64,000 nt of DNA from NCBI GenBank assembly GCA_034670025.1, contig JAXMOE010000003.1:248001-312000 (forward strand), in the 5' to 3' direction. This DNA is from PGYR01 sp034670025 (GTDB lineage Bacteria > Bacteroidota > Ignavibacteria > Kapaibacteriales > UBA2268). The position numbers and the translations under genes are program-made. The notes beneath the pieces were generated by a model. The model did no database searches and was not told the origin of the DNA. It worked only from the letters and a program-made list of their open reading frames with translations. The stretch's first letter is position 1; each line of letters starts with the position of its first letter. Below are positions 25,496-35,169 of the stretch, in pieces.

Positions 25496-27401
25496 ATCTT
25501 ATCGTTGCCCTAATATTTCGCCCAGGCATTGGGTAGTTCATAAATAATTGATATTGTTCATCGGTTATGTTTTCTAAGTCCGCACGCAGCTCCAAATTGC
25601 CACCGAAAAGCTTTGGTCTGTATGACACAAAGAAATCGAGCAGAAGGAAATTGTCTAAAATTAAGTTAGCATCATTGTCCAAAGTAGTAAATACATAGCT
25701 CTTGTACTGAGTGCTAAGCCCTGTCAGCAGTGATTCGTGTTCATAAGTCAGCATAGCGGATACTATTTCCTCTGGGGTGTATGGAAGCAATATGTTGGCT
25801 TCCTCACTGCTTAGCACCTCGTTCGTTGGCAATTGATAAACGTAGTTATATCGCAGAGCAACGCCTTTGAGTGGACGGAAAAGAGCCGTTACTTCTACCC
25901 CTCGGCTGTGCACTTTGTCAATATTTTGTGATTGCCAAGTGATAGGCCCAGTTGGCACGGCAGCTATTTGGTCGTTAGTAAAAGTGTAGAATAGATTGAC
26001 TCCAAAATTCCCAACAGACGGAGGCGAGTACTCAAAACCTAAGTTATACGACATCGAGTTTTCTGGCTTTAAGTCCTGATTGCCATAGTTCAAATAATAC
26101 ATTTCGTTGAATGACGGCAAACGATAGCCACCAGAAATAGAGAATTTTGACAAGAAATTTGCCTGCATTACATTGGCACTTATTCCTACCATTGGTGCAT
26201 AGTTCGCAGCAAAATCAGTACTGAAATCTGCCCTCAAGCTTCCAAAATAGGAATACTCGATGACTACACTTTGCTTTGTGTAGCTTAGGTTTGCAGCCAG
26301 CGAGCCGTTGCCACGTTTTACTGTGCTGTTCGGTTCGCCGTCCTCTTGGAGCATATCGCCATCTAACTGAGCAAAAGTACCGTCGGCAACTATAGAGTAA
26401 AACCATCGGCCAATCCACTTGTTGAACTCTCCACGGAATTGCATAGAGTTGTTGTAATAATCATTGTCAATACCATCGGCACCGAACTCAATTGCATTGG
26501 GATTGCGGAACTGCAAATCGCTGTAATTATAGCTCAGTCCTAACTTAACATTCGTACTGTCGTCAATGTAATTAGTAGCGGTGACGAGTGCGAGTACGTC
26601 CGATTCTTTCAGGAATGCATCGCTTGTTCTTTGCACACCACCGAGCACTGGCTCCGGGCTCCCCCGTTCCGATTGGCGAGCTATTAGTCGTGGCTTTATA
26701 GTAAAGCCACCTGCCGAGAAGATGCTTCCAAAATACAAATCTGTGTTGTTAACCGCGCTGTTGTTTCGTTCGTAATCTTCGCCATCTGATGTAAAGTTGT
26801 AAGTGCCTTCGGAATCTGTTTTCCGTAGCTTTAGAGTGAATGGAATAGAGTCAATATTTTGTGTCAAATCAACTTCGACTATTCTGTTAGTGAATGCGTC
26901 ATAGCTTAGCAAAATGCCATAACTATTGTCGAGAGTATTGCCAGTAGTGAGATTAACTACCCCAGCCATAGCATTCGAGCCATAGAGCGAGGAGCTTGCA
27001 CCCTTCGCCACTTCAATCTTATCGACCGAGCTGATGAATAGCTTACTAACATCGGTCAGCCCAGTCTGCGAGTTCGTAATGTTCATACCGTCGAACAGCA
27101 CCAATGTTTGATTAGATGGCATACCCCGAAGCGATACCGTCTGCACCGAGCTAAGACCACCGTAATTACGGATATTGATGCCTGAGATATATTGCAGTGC
27201 ATCGCTTACCTGCACAGGGTTAATCTGCTTTAGCTCTTTTTCACTGAGTGATTGCCGCGATAAGTAGTTGAATCCCTTATTACTCGGCTCTGATTTTTCT
27301 TCTACCACCACTTCCTCCATATCCACAGAGTTAGTATCAGCAGCGAATAGGCAGTCAGCAATAAGCAAAAAGGCAGTTATATATATCAGCAATCTTATCA
27401 C
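25485..27401 (-). CDS. btuB: BtuB-like TonB-dependent cobalamin receptor
   Basis: A 638-residue TonB-dependent outer membrane receptor. After the signal peptide comes a TonB box (MEEVVVEE), a plug domain (about 45-160: VSDALQYISGINIRNYGG, TVSLRGMPSNQTLVLFDGM, IEVAKGASSSLYGSNAMAGV) and a 22-strand barrel with a typical end (NIRATIRYEL). It would carry cobalamin across the outer membrane with energy from TonB. The assignment to cobalamin rests on the riboswitch upstream of the operon and the BtuG-like gene downstream. It overlaps both neighbours (4 and 11 bases). Confidence 0.85.
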   Translation of the reverse strand: MIRLLIYITAFLLIADCLFAADTNSVDMEEVVVEEKSEPSNKGFNYLSRQSLSEKELKQINPVQVSDALQYISGINIRNYGGLSSVQTVSLRGMPSNQTLVLFDGMNITNSQTGLTDVSKLFISSVDKIEVAKGASSSLYGSNAMAGVVNLTTGNTLDNSYGILLSYDAFTNRIVEVDLTQNIDSIPFTLKLRKTDSEGTYNFTSDGEDYERNNSAVNNTDLYFGSIFSAGGFTIKPRLIARQSERGSPEPVLGGVQRTSDAFLKESDVLALVTATNYIDDSTNVKLGLSYNYSDLQFRNPNAIEFGADGIDNDYYNNSMQFRGEFNKWIGRWFYSIVADGTFAQLDGDMLQEDGEPNSTVKRGNGSLAANLSYTKQSVVIEYSYFGSLRADFSTDFAANYAPMVGISANVMQANFLSKFSISGGYRLPSFNEMYYLNYGNQDLKPENSMSYNLGFEYSPPSVGNFGVNLFYTFTNDQIAAVPTGPITWQSQNIDKVHSRGVEVTALFRPLKGVALRYNYVYQLPTNEVLSSEEANILLPYTPEEIVSAMLTYEHESLLTGLSTQYKSYVFTTLDNDANLILDNFLLLDFFVSYRPKLFGGNLELRADLENITDEQYQLFMNYPMPGRNIRATIRYEL

Positions 27402-29857
27402 TCAATAACTATAAATCTCACTGCTTTTGTGCCATTGATTATTGCTGTGTAATTCCCTGCACCAAGCCCCAATTCATCTGCACTTAGTACCACTTCGCCA
27501 TCTGCAACAGCAGAGTGGATTGCTACTACCTTGCCTTGTCCGTCTATTATTGCTATGCTCAACTCACCCACCAACTCATCCGATACCAAGTGGAAATCGT
27601 TCGCCACTGGGTGTGGGTAAATTCTGATTGGCGGAGTGGTGAATTTGCTGAAGTCTTGGTCAACGCTTGTTAATTGACCATTGAATAAAAACACTCTATT
27701 ACTTGGGTCATTATAAGTGTGCATAATATTGTCAACAAAAATAAAATCATATATGAATGAATTAACATCGCCTGTAAACCCTGTCCCTTTTTTATCAAAG
27801 CGAGGATAAGGATGGCCGAGTTGAGCATCATATATTTGTATTTCTCCACTGTAAGTAGAAACATGTAAAAGTGAACGGTGATCAAAGCCAACATCACGTG
27901 GTCCACCGCTGCCTTTTGTATCTGTCTTTAAAGTTGCATTAACTTTATTCTGACCTTTTTTGATAATATGTATTTCGTGACTTCCAGTCATTATTACATA
28001 AATCATATTACTAACAAATGGCATAGATATTTTACTGCCTACTCCACCAACATATAATGTTTCTTGTTTTCTTGCGCCATCATCATCAAATGAAAAGAAC
28101 TCTATCTTAGCGTTTTTTTGCTCGTAGTCTCCTTCATTTACAGTAATTACATTGCCAAAACTTTGGTGATTAGTAAACCGTGCATCGGCTATATTAACTC
28201 CTGTTTCTATTTGTTTATCAAATGTAAAATCTTGGCTTAAAACTCTTACATAACTTTTCCCTGATTCATAATCCCTCAATCCGAATAAATAGTAAGTATT
28301 CGAGTCAAATTCGACTGCGTCAACTGAAACAACATACGTACCGAGGTCTATAACTTCTACTGTCTTTTCTTCTTCTCTGCTGAAAACAATCAGATTATTT
28401 CCCGATGGGATAAGAATGTTTCCTTCAGGCGATAAATTAGCACGTACAGGTAAATTGATTTTGAAATCTATATCCATCACTTTTTCAAATGGTAGAAATT
28501 CTTCGTCTGTTTCAAAACTACTTTTCCAAAGTGAAGGAGCCACGTCGCCTAATTCTTCTTCAACTATGCCGTTAAAATTATAATCAATTCCTTTGCATAA
28601 TGTATGCACCAACGAACTATGACTCATCTTGTCAATAAAAGTAGCTACTGGCTGATAACCAACATATTGCCACTCTTGGTATTGCCAACTGTCCTCTGGT
28701 CGAACAAAATGGTTTTCGTTTATATAATCATAGATTGCCACCTTGCCTGTGTGCTTCTCATTTTTGTGTTTACTTGCTACAAATACATAATCTAAAGTTT
28801 GAGTGATGTATCCAATTTCGAATTCGGAGCGGTGCATTTCTAGGTCCCCTTTTTTGCGATTATATAGGTCTTTGAGGACAATGTTCCTGTCATCAGTTAC
28901 TATCGCATACTGGTCAACATCTAACCTCGCTACGTAAGTAGGTTGTTCTTCCTCGTATGGTAAAAGTTTCTCATTTTCAGATAAGTTATGATGGAATCTG
29001 TATTTCACTTGGTTTGCGTCGCTCGACTTTATAATCATCTGAAAATTATTAGTCATGCTTGTTATAGTGTCTGTTTCTGGATTGAAGTCCATTATCTTTT
29101 CTGTGGTTGTTTTTTTGATTGTGGCAGGAGAGATACCAGAACCTCCATATTTTTCCAACCAAAGTTCGCCATCCTTAGCACTCAATATTGACAAGTATGT
29201 TGATGACTCATAATAACCGTAACGAGGATGTTTGCGCATATTAAAAAAAGAAATAAATCCGACAAATTTCCCTTTTAGGGTGTCTTCAATTTTACCTCCT
29301 CCGTTCAATGAGACCTGGTCAAACTCGGGATATTCTTTAATATAGAGCCATTCTCCTTGCCGTTGATGGAAATGTAATAAATTATCTATTTTGTTTTCAT
29401 CTTTAAATAATAAAGTATTATTCTCTAAATCTATATATTTTCCAAAAGCATATGTTGAGGTTTCATCACCCTCTTCGTATCCCTGAAAGGTAAGACTTAC
29501 ATCATACGCACCCCAGTCTCTATCTAAAGCAAAAATATATGGCTTTTTAAAAAAATACTCAAAGTCTATTACCTTATAAGCACTACTACTCGTGTCTTTG
29601 GTGTCATACTTCCACCAGCTTGCTGGTTCGTCTTCAGGGTCAATTATTCCATTATTATTAACATCGACTCCGGCACAAAATATACTTATTGTGTCGTTTA
29701 ATATTGGATAGTCTTCATATTCTGGTGGGTCGTAGCCAAACACTCCTACGACATTACTTCCGACTTCTAATTCTTTGTCAGTTTTCAGCATTATTTGTGC
29801 TTCCAAGCTTGATGCCCAAAGCAATAATGCAACCAGAGTCAATGTTAATTTTTTCAT
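27398..29857 (-). CDS. T9SS-secreted surface propeller protein with DxNxNG loops (paralogue B)
   Basis: An 819-residue secreted protein with a signal peptide (LTLVALLLWASSLEA). Near residue 60 is FCAGVDVNNNGIIDPEDEPA, an EF-hand-like Ca-binding loop, and a related CKGIDYNFNGIVEEE lies near 430. The C-terminal third has BtuG-like blades (KGSGGPRDVGFDHRSLLHVS). A type A T9SS tail starts at IRIYPHPVANDFHLVSDE. It is a tandem paralogue of the next protein upstream (29905-32235), with an almost identical tail. Second gene of the cobalamin riboswitch operon; it overlaps btuB by 4 bases. A cobalamin capture role is inferred. Confidence 0.72.
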   Translation of the reverse strand: MKKLTLTLVALLLWASSLEAQIMLKTDKELEVGSNVVGVFGYDPPEYEDYPILNDTISIFCAGVDVNNNGIIDPEDEPASWWKYDTKDTSSSAYKVIDFEYFFKKPYIFALDRDWGAYDVSLTFQGYEEGDETSTYAFGKYIDLENNTLLFKDENKIDNLLHFHQRQGEWLYIKEYPEFDQVSLNGGGKIEDTLKGKFVGFISFFNMRKHPRYGYYESSTYLSILSAKDGELWLEKYGGSGISPATIKKTTTEKIMDFNPETDTITSMTNNFQMIIKSSDANQVKYRFHHNLSENEKLLPYEEEQPTYVARLDVDQYAIVTDDRNIVLKDLYNRKKGDLEMHRSEFEIGYITQTLDYVFVASKHKNEKHTGKVAIYDYINENHFVRPEDSWQYQEWQYVGYQPVATFIDKMSHSSLVHTLCKGIDYNFNGIVEEELGDVAPSLWKSSFETDEEFLPFEKVMDIDFKINLPVRANLSPEGNILIPSGNNLIVFSREEEKTVEVIDLGTYVVSVDAVEFDSNTYYLFGLRDYESGKSYVRVLSQDFTFDKQIETGVNIADARFTNHQSFGNVITVNEGDYEQKNAKIEFFSFDDDGARKQETLYVGGVGSKISMPFVSNMIYVIMTGSHEIHIIKKGQNKVNATLKTDTKGSGGPRDVGFDHRSLLHVSTYSGEIQIYDAQLGHPYPRFDKKGTGFTGDVNSFIYDFIFVDNIMHTYNDPSNRVFLFNGQLTSVDQDFSKFTTPPIRIYPHPVANDFHLVSDELVGELSIAIIDGQGKVVAIHSAVADGEVVLSADELGLGAGNYTAIINGTKAVRFIVIE

Positions 29858-29904
29858 CTTATTTCAATAGCTATTATAGATAATTTACCTAATATATGAA
29901 ATTA

Positions 29905-32235
29905 TCACTTAATAACTATAAATCTCACTGCTTTTGTGCCATTTATTACGGCTGTGTAGTTACCTGCACGAAGACCCAATTCATCAGCACTCATTGCTAC
30001 TTCGCCATCGGCAACAGCGCTCTGAGTGGCTACTATCTTGCCTTGACCGTCTATTATTGCTATGCTCAACTCACCAACTAACTCGTCCGATACCAAGTGG
30101 AAATCGTTCGCTACTGGGTGTGGGTAGATGCGAATTGGTGCTGATGCAACAGAGCTTTGCTCTACATTAGTTATAGTTTTGTTGAATGCTAATATTCTGT
30201 TATTTGGGCTATAATTCGAAAAGCCATTGTTTGCTACATAGATATGATTGTCCGAAGCAGCAATGCCCTCTGCTAGTCCATCTACTATAATTTCAGAAAG
30301 TTTGTCGCCTGTTTCTGGATTGAATATTAACACCTTACCCGCGTAAGTAGTTACGTAAAGGTTGTTGCCAACAAAAGCGGCATTACGTGGTCCAGCAAAG
30401 CCAGACGTTCCAGTTGAGAAAGTGAACTCTTTTTCTGCTGTCAGCAAGTCAATTATGTGTACTTCGTGGCTGCCGTTCATTACAATTGCAGCTTTCGTTT
30501 GGCCTACGTTCATTGCAATTCCGCTACCTGTTGCACCTACGTCTATGCTGATGTTTTCCGTAAACCCAGTAAAGCCAAGCTTTAGGATATTCACTTTTGC
30601 GTCTTCTTCACCAAAAGTACCTTCTGACAATGACACTACACCAAAGCCAGCAGAGTTTTGGTAAACACCGAGATCAACAATATTATTACCAACTTCTTCG
30701 CTTACATCTATCCCAACTACGTCGTTTATTATTCTCGCATAGCTCTTTCCTTCTGCGTAATCTCTTTGTCCTAACACCAAATAGTCGAGCACAGAGAATG
30801 CTGTAGAAACATACATACCCGCGTCCAATGAGTCAGTTATTTCACCTTCCGCTACATCATACATATAGACCTTATTACCAGACGGCAAAACCAAAACACC
30901 ATCAGAAGACACATTCGTATTGACTGGGAAGTTTAAGTAGAAAGGCAATTCTATCTCAGTGCCACTATTCCCGTAATCAAACGGCTCGCTTCCTTCAGGC
31001 AAAAAGCTATAGATTGAAGAATATTGTTCGCCAGAATCTAAATCTGCCGTACCATCAAAGTCAAAATCAACGCCCAAAGTAGGTACGTAGTATCTATTCT
31101 CATATCCCATAATGTCGAGTGGTTGGTAAGGAGTGGTTGCTTTTGCCACATATCTTTCATCTAAGTTTAACTCATTTTCGATAGAATAAATGTTTACTGT
31201 GTTCCCACCTCCTAAATAAAGCACGCCATCATTTGAGTAAGCCATTGACATTTCTAACTCAGTTCTGTGCTTTTCGGGGAAATCTAAGTTCCCAAATAAA
31301 GTAAGGTCAAAACCTTCGGTGATAGCTAAGTCATATTCTTCTGTTATTGGATAAAACACTTCCGTTTCATCGAATAATCCACTTCTAATTATCGAACTTT
31401 CTCCATTCCCAGCATAATTAGTTGTTAGCTTAATCAGCACATTACTTTCGTTGAAAGTGGTGTAAACATAGCCAAAACCAGAGTGGAGCTGACCAAATGA
31501 GCCGTCATATTCTGGTTCTTCATTAGCATTATAATTCCAAATTAACTTTGCTTCAGCATCTCCAACTATTCTGTAGAAATTAATTACTCCATCAGTAGTA
31601 ATTACTGCTAACTCTTCCGTACCGTCTTGTTCTAAATCAACGAATACAGCATCGTAAGCAAAGGTGTTCAGGTCACTAGATATTTCGTTGGTCGTAGCTC
31701 CATTTGTTACTACCACACTACCTTGGTTAGTTTCGGAGTTGATTACCTTTACAGTATATTTTTCAAACTGTTTGTAGATTATTGGTTGTCCGCCTTCTAC
31801 TTCTGTTTTGAACTCAGCGAAACCATCTTCCATTTTGAAGCCCTGAAAATAACCATTTTCTACTACTTTGAAATTCTGCGTTACAGCTGCAAAATTAAGA
31901 ACTATAGTTGAGTAACCTTTAGTTAAATCAGTAGTCAATTTGAACGGCTCTGCAAAAAATCTGTCAAATTCAACCTCTCTCCCTGCTTCAATCATAGCAC
32001 CATTTGGGTCATAAGACCAAATTGAGGCCTTTTCTTCACCTTCATCGAACTTTCCGTTTTGGTTAATATCATTACCAGCACAGAAGAAATAACGAATACT
32101 GTCTGTTGGGTTAATCGTCATACCCACTACTTCGCTACCTACGGTGTACGAAATATGAGTTTTATTGATAATAGATGAGTCTGCAGCTCCATAGCCACAC
32201 AGCAATACTACTAAAGCAATTACATACTTTTTCAT
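29905..32235 (-). CDS. T9SS-secreted surface propeller protein with DxNxNG loops (paralogue A)
   Basis: First gene of the operon, 776 residues, with a signal peptide (VIALVVLLCGYGAADS). It has FCAGNDINQNGKFDEGEEKA near residue 55 and a second loop VDFDFDGTADLDSGEQ near 390, both like Ca-binding DxNxNG loops. The C-terminal propeller blades read GFAGPRNAAFVGNNLYVTTY, AEGIAASDNHIYVANNGFS and NNRILAFN, matching the BtuG-like style. A type A T9SS tail (IRIYPHPVANDFHLVSDE) ends it. It is directly behind the cobalamin riboswitch leader (about 180 bases from the aptamer), so its expression should fall when cobalamin is plentiful. Confidence 0.75.
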   Translation of the reverse strand: MKKYVIALVVLLCGYGAADSSIINKTHISYTVGSEVVGMTINPTDSIRYFFCAGNDINQNGKFDEGEEKASIWSYDPNGAMIEAGREVEFDRFFAEPFKLTTDLTKGYSTIVLNFAAVTQNFKVVENGYFQGFKMEDGFAEFKTEVEGGQPIIYKQFEKYTVKVINSETNQGSVVVTNGATTNEISSDLNTFAYDAVFVDLEQDGTEELAVITTDGVINFYRIVGDAEAKLIWNYNANEEPEYDGSFGQLHSGFGYVYTTFNESNVLIKLTTNYAGNGESSIIRSGLFDETEVFYPITEEYDLAITEGFDLTLFGNLDFPEKHRTELEMSMAYSNDGVLYLGGGNTVNIYSIENELNLDERYVAKATTPYQPLDIMGYENRYYVPTLGVDFDFDGTADLDSGEQYSSIYSFLPEGSEPFDYGNSGTEIELPFYLNFPVNTNVSSDGVLVLPSGNKVYMYDVAEGEITDSLDAGMYVSTAFSVLDYLVLGQRDYAEGKSYARIINDVVGIDVSEEVGNNIVDLGVYQNSAGFGVVSLSEGTFGEEDAKVNILKLGFTGFTENISIDVGATGSGIAMNVGQTKAAIVMNGSHEVHIIDLLTAEKEFTFSTGTSGFAGPRNAAFVGNNLYVTTYAGKVLIFNPETGDKLSEIIVDGLAEGIAASDNHIYVANNGFSNYSPNNRILAFNKTITNVEQSSVASAPIRIYPHPVANDFHLVSDELVGELSIAIIDGQGKIVATQSAVADGEVAMSADELGLRAGNYTAVINGTKAVRFIVIK

Positions 32236-32419
32236 AAGAATTGTACCTTGTTTATTATTAAATATTAAATGTATTTATTTCTATATAAAAGAGGCAAGGC
32301 ACTTACAGGAAAGGTGGCAACACAAGGTTACTCACTTTTATTGGGGTGCTATTTACCTCAAAGCATCTGTTGTCCGCAGATGTTCAATTCTCTAAATTAA
32401 GAATTATTCCAATGAGTAT

Positions 32420-32572
32420 CACTTAGTCTGGTGTTCTGACTACCGAGTTTCTTACCTTCCGAACTGCCTTCCCACACAAAAAATTGCACAGTGACTGCAT
32501 TCTGCTTAGTTCGGTTGTAACTCGTTACAGCGGCGGAACCGTTCCCGAATTTCACAGGATTCCCAACAACTA
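32420..32572 (-). promoter_or_regulatory. Cobalamin riboswitch
   Basis: Read leftward, the leader holds the conserved order of the cobalamin aptamer: GGGAATCCTGTGAAATTCGG (ends at 32564), the GCCGCTGTAACGAG B12-box region (32521-32534), GTCACTG (32489-32495), GGGAAGGC and AGTCAGAACACC (32430-32441). Only one strand makes sense, so it controls the leftward operon and not the rightward receptor. A stable hairpin (CATCTG/CAGATG, 32364-32382) lies between aptamer and first gene and may belong to the switching part. Confidence 0.9.
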
Positions 32573-32589
32573 ACGATAAATCAATAATC

Positions 32590-32620
32590 CAAAGTTATAC
32601 TATTATCTCAAAAGTTCAAA
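32590..32620 (-). promoter_or_regulatory. Consensus Bacteroidota promoter of the cobalamin operon
   Basis: On the minus strand TTTG (32617-32620), exactly 19 bases, then TAACTTTG (32590-32597), a full match to TTTG-N19-TAnnTTTG. Transcription would begin just before the riboswitch aptamer. Confidence 0.75.
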
Positions 32621-32690
32621 ATTTTCCTCACACTTTGCTATCTTTGTAATTCTTTGACCAAAATTTTGATATTAACAACAACAAGCATTA

Positions 32691-34670
32691 ATGAAAAAGT
32701 TAATTTTTTTATTCCTATTCGCAATAGTAGTAACATCGGCTCAGACACCAAGGGACACAATCAGAACTTACCGATTAGGTGAGATAGTCACCGAATCGGA
32801 AAAAGGGGTAAGTATAACCCCCACAAAGATAAAAGAGATAAAATACCACGAAATAAAAGAGCAGGATGCTGTTAACTTCGAAGAGTTGAACGCAGTTATT
32901 CCAGCGGGATTTTTGCAAACTAACTCGCGAGGCGAATCACTTATTTTCTTGCGTGGTGCTGGCGAAAGGTCGATATCTATTTTCTTCGATGGAATATATT
33001 TCAATGTGCCTTGGGACAACCGCTTGGACTTAAGTATGATACCGACGGACATAATTGGTAATCTGAAAATAAGCACAGGGGCTAACTCAGTTCTCTATGG
33101 TGCAAATGTGTTGGGAGGTGCGATTAATATCACTACTTCCGAAAGGGAAAGTGACGGAATAGGTGGCAACGTATCCCTTCAAATAGGCGAAGGTGGCAGA
33201 AAGTACAGTGGTGTGAAAATAGAGGGAAGAGACGGCAATTTTAACTATCTGGGGAATCTGTCATTTATGACTCGCGATGGGCTAAAAGCACCAAAAGACA
33301 ATAGCTTCAATCTCCGCACTGGCAAGGATGAAGACTTGATTGTGAATAGCCAAAACGAGAGAATAACTGCCTACGTACGAGGTGAGTATTCATTCAACGA
33401 TACGGACAAACTGGGAATCTCGTTCAACCACGTAGATGGGAACAAAGGAGTGATACCAGTGAACAATCCAGAAGATGTAAACACTCGTTTTTGGAAATAC
33501 CCAGAGTGGATGAGAAGCATAGTAACTGTGAATGGTAGTGCTGCGCTTTCTGAAATGATATCGTTCAAAGGGGCTGTGTGGGGTGATCAGTTCAACCAAA
33601 CAATAGAAGATTACGAAAGCATAGAGTTCGACCAAGTAAACGAAAGACAATACGATGACGATATGTCGTTTGGTGCTCGGTTGAATTTTGCTGCTGACCT
33701 TAGTGATAGCGATATGTTGAACTTCACAATCAATGGGTTCGCTACTACTCACACCGAGGAGATAGAAGACAGCGAAGGCAACAGCACAACCAAAGATTAC
33801 GGACAAACTACGTCGAGCTTTGGACTGGAATACAAGCGATTGCAAGGCGATTGGGTGTTCACTTTGGGTTCGTCTTACGATAGATTTGATGTAAGCAAAG
33901 CTGGTGATTTCACGGAAGTAGAGGGCAGTTCGTTCGATGACATTGCCGCCGTGTTTGGTGTAAATTATAACATAAATACTGAAGTCAACTTATTCGCAAG
34001 TGTTGGTAAAAAGAGTAGATTTCCAACTATGCGTGAGTCATTTTCGGCAGCACTCAACAAGTTTACAATCAATCCAGATTTGAAACCAGAGCAAGGAATA
34101 TTGACAGAAGTTGGGGTTGATTATTCGGAAGGCGATTTGGAAACAACACTATCGCTTTTTGCCAATAGCTTTACTGATTTGGTTTCGCAAGCACCAGTGG
34201 TGGGCGATTCGCTAAACCGAAAGCAGAGGGTAAACTTAGATGAAGCTACTATAATCGGTGCTGAATTTAGAGCGAAGTATTATGTTACTTATGACTTCGA
34301 TTTGTCAGGTCACTTCACTTATATGAACAGCCAAGGCACGGTAGATGGCGAAGAGCAGAAGTTAGAAGCTAAGCCCGATATGATTGCATTCTTACAAGCA
34401 GATTGGCGAATAGGTAGTGGGTTTGACCTAATGGCAGAAGTTGACCTAATGGGTAAGCAGTACGGGATATCGGACATAACGGACAGCTTTGTAGAATTAG
34501 AATCTACATCGTTAGTTAACCTGAGGGTGAGCTACTTGACTACTTATAACAAGAATCTATATACTTTCTTCATAAGGGCGAACAACCTATTAGACCAAGC
34601 CAGATTAACTAGAGTGGGCATTTCTGCTCCTGGTAGAATGATATACGGTGGTGTTAGCGTTGCTTTTTAA
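32691..34670 (+). CDS. TonB-dependent outer membrane receptor, substrate unknown
   Basis: A 659-residue receptor with a signal peptide (LIFLFLFAIVVTSAQ), a TonB-box-like region (RLGEIVTESE), a plug (about 55-155: VNFEELNAVIPAGFLQTN, ESLIFLRGAGERSISIFFDG, ISTGANSVLYGANVLGGAIN) and a barrel ending in the terminal Phe of YGGVSVAF. It diverges from the riboswitch operon. A TATCTTTG at 32639-32646 may be its -7 box. The riboswitch is on the opposite strand and cannot act on it in cis as RNA. It may carry another cobamide, a siderophore or a different ligand; nothing in the sequence decides this. Confidence 0.85.
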   Translation: MKKLIFLFLFAIVVTSAQTPRDTIRTYRLGEIVTESEKGVSITPTKIKEIKYHEIKEQDAVNFEELNAVIPAGFLQTNSRGESLIFLRGAGERSISIFFDGIYFNVPWDNRLDLSMIPTDIIGNLKISTGANSVLYGANVLGGAINITTSERESDGIGGNVSLQIGEGGRKYSGVKIEGRDGNFNYLGNLSFMTRDGLKAPKDNSFNLRTGKDEDLIVNSQNERITAYVRGEYSFNDTDKLGISFNHVDGNKGVIPVNNPEDVNTRFWKYPEWMRSIVTVNGSAALSEMISFKGAVWGDQFNQTIEDYESIEFDQVNERQYDDDMSFGARLNFAADLSDSDMLNFTINGFATTHTEEIEDSEGNSTTKDYGQTTSSFGLEYKRLQGDWVFTLGSSYDRFDVSKAGDFTEVEGSSFDDIAAVFGVNYNINTEVNLFASVGKKSRFPTMRESFSAALNKFTINPDLKPEQGILTEVGVDYSEGDLETTLSLFANSFTDLVSQAPVVGDSLNRKQRVNLDEATIIGAEFRAKYYVTYDFDLSGHFTYMNSQGTVDGEEQKLEAKPDMIAFLQADWRIGSGFDLMAEVDLMGKQYGISDITDSFVELESTSLVNLRVSYLTTYNKNLYTFFIRANNLLDQARLTRVGISAPGRMIYGGVSVAF

Positions 34671-34676
34671 ATCGGT

Positions 34677-35161
34677 TTATCTGAACCGATAAGCGTACCC
34701 CATTTGTAACAGCAACAAAGGATTACTCATAGTACCCGTCCCAGCAGACAGCCCAGCACTGAAATAAAACCCTTTGGAGTTCACTATATAATTAACAGAT
34801 GCGTATTGGCACTTCTAACTTTGCCATAAGAGAATGAACTATATTCGAAGGTATCGTGGTCAAAATAGCCAATACCCACAGACACTGCCTGATAAGTGTT
34901 CGTTAATTCTGAGAATTTATACCCTAATTCTAATTGATAACCAATGTTCCCAGAACCAAAGTACCCCAATGAACCTTTCAGTAACATTGAGTCAAAGTGC
35001 GTAGAAGCAATTACATTTGCTCCTGCTGGTGTACCTAATACAACACCGAGTTCACCCTTAACAGGAGTGCTTACTAATTGCTTTTCCGTTTCATTTCCCT
35101 GAGTGAATAGCAATGAAGATGAACAACTAAACAATATAATCATTAATAGTAAAGCTTTCAT
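34677..35161 (-). pseudogene. Frameshifted small outer membrane protein
   Basis: The first frame gives 125 residues and stops at 34784 after a short unrelated tail. In the next frame, from the TAC GCA codons onward, the sequence reads ASVNYIVNSKGFYFSAGLS and ends QMGYAYRFR at a TAA (34677-34679). This matches the end of the upstream paralogue at 35170 (ISYLLNTRGLYINLGLS, QIGYVFQIR). One missing base near 34810 would restore a protein of about 161 residues. It converges on the receptor gene with 6 bases between stops. Real decay or a base-calling error are both possible. Confidence 0.7.
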
Positions 35162-35169
35162 ACATCAAC

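Noticed and set aside
32420..32691. Riboswitch control of the rightward TonB-dependent receptor
   Set aside because: The conserved aptamer elements occur in the right order only on the minus strand.
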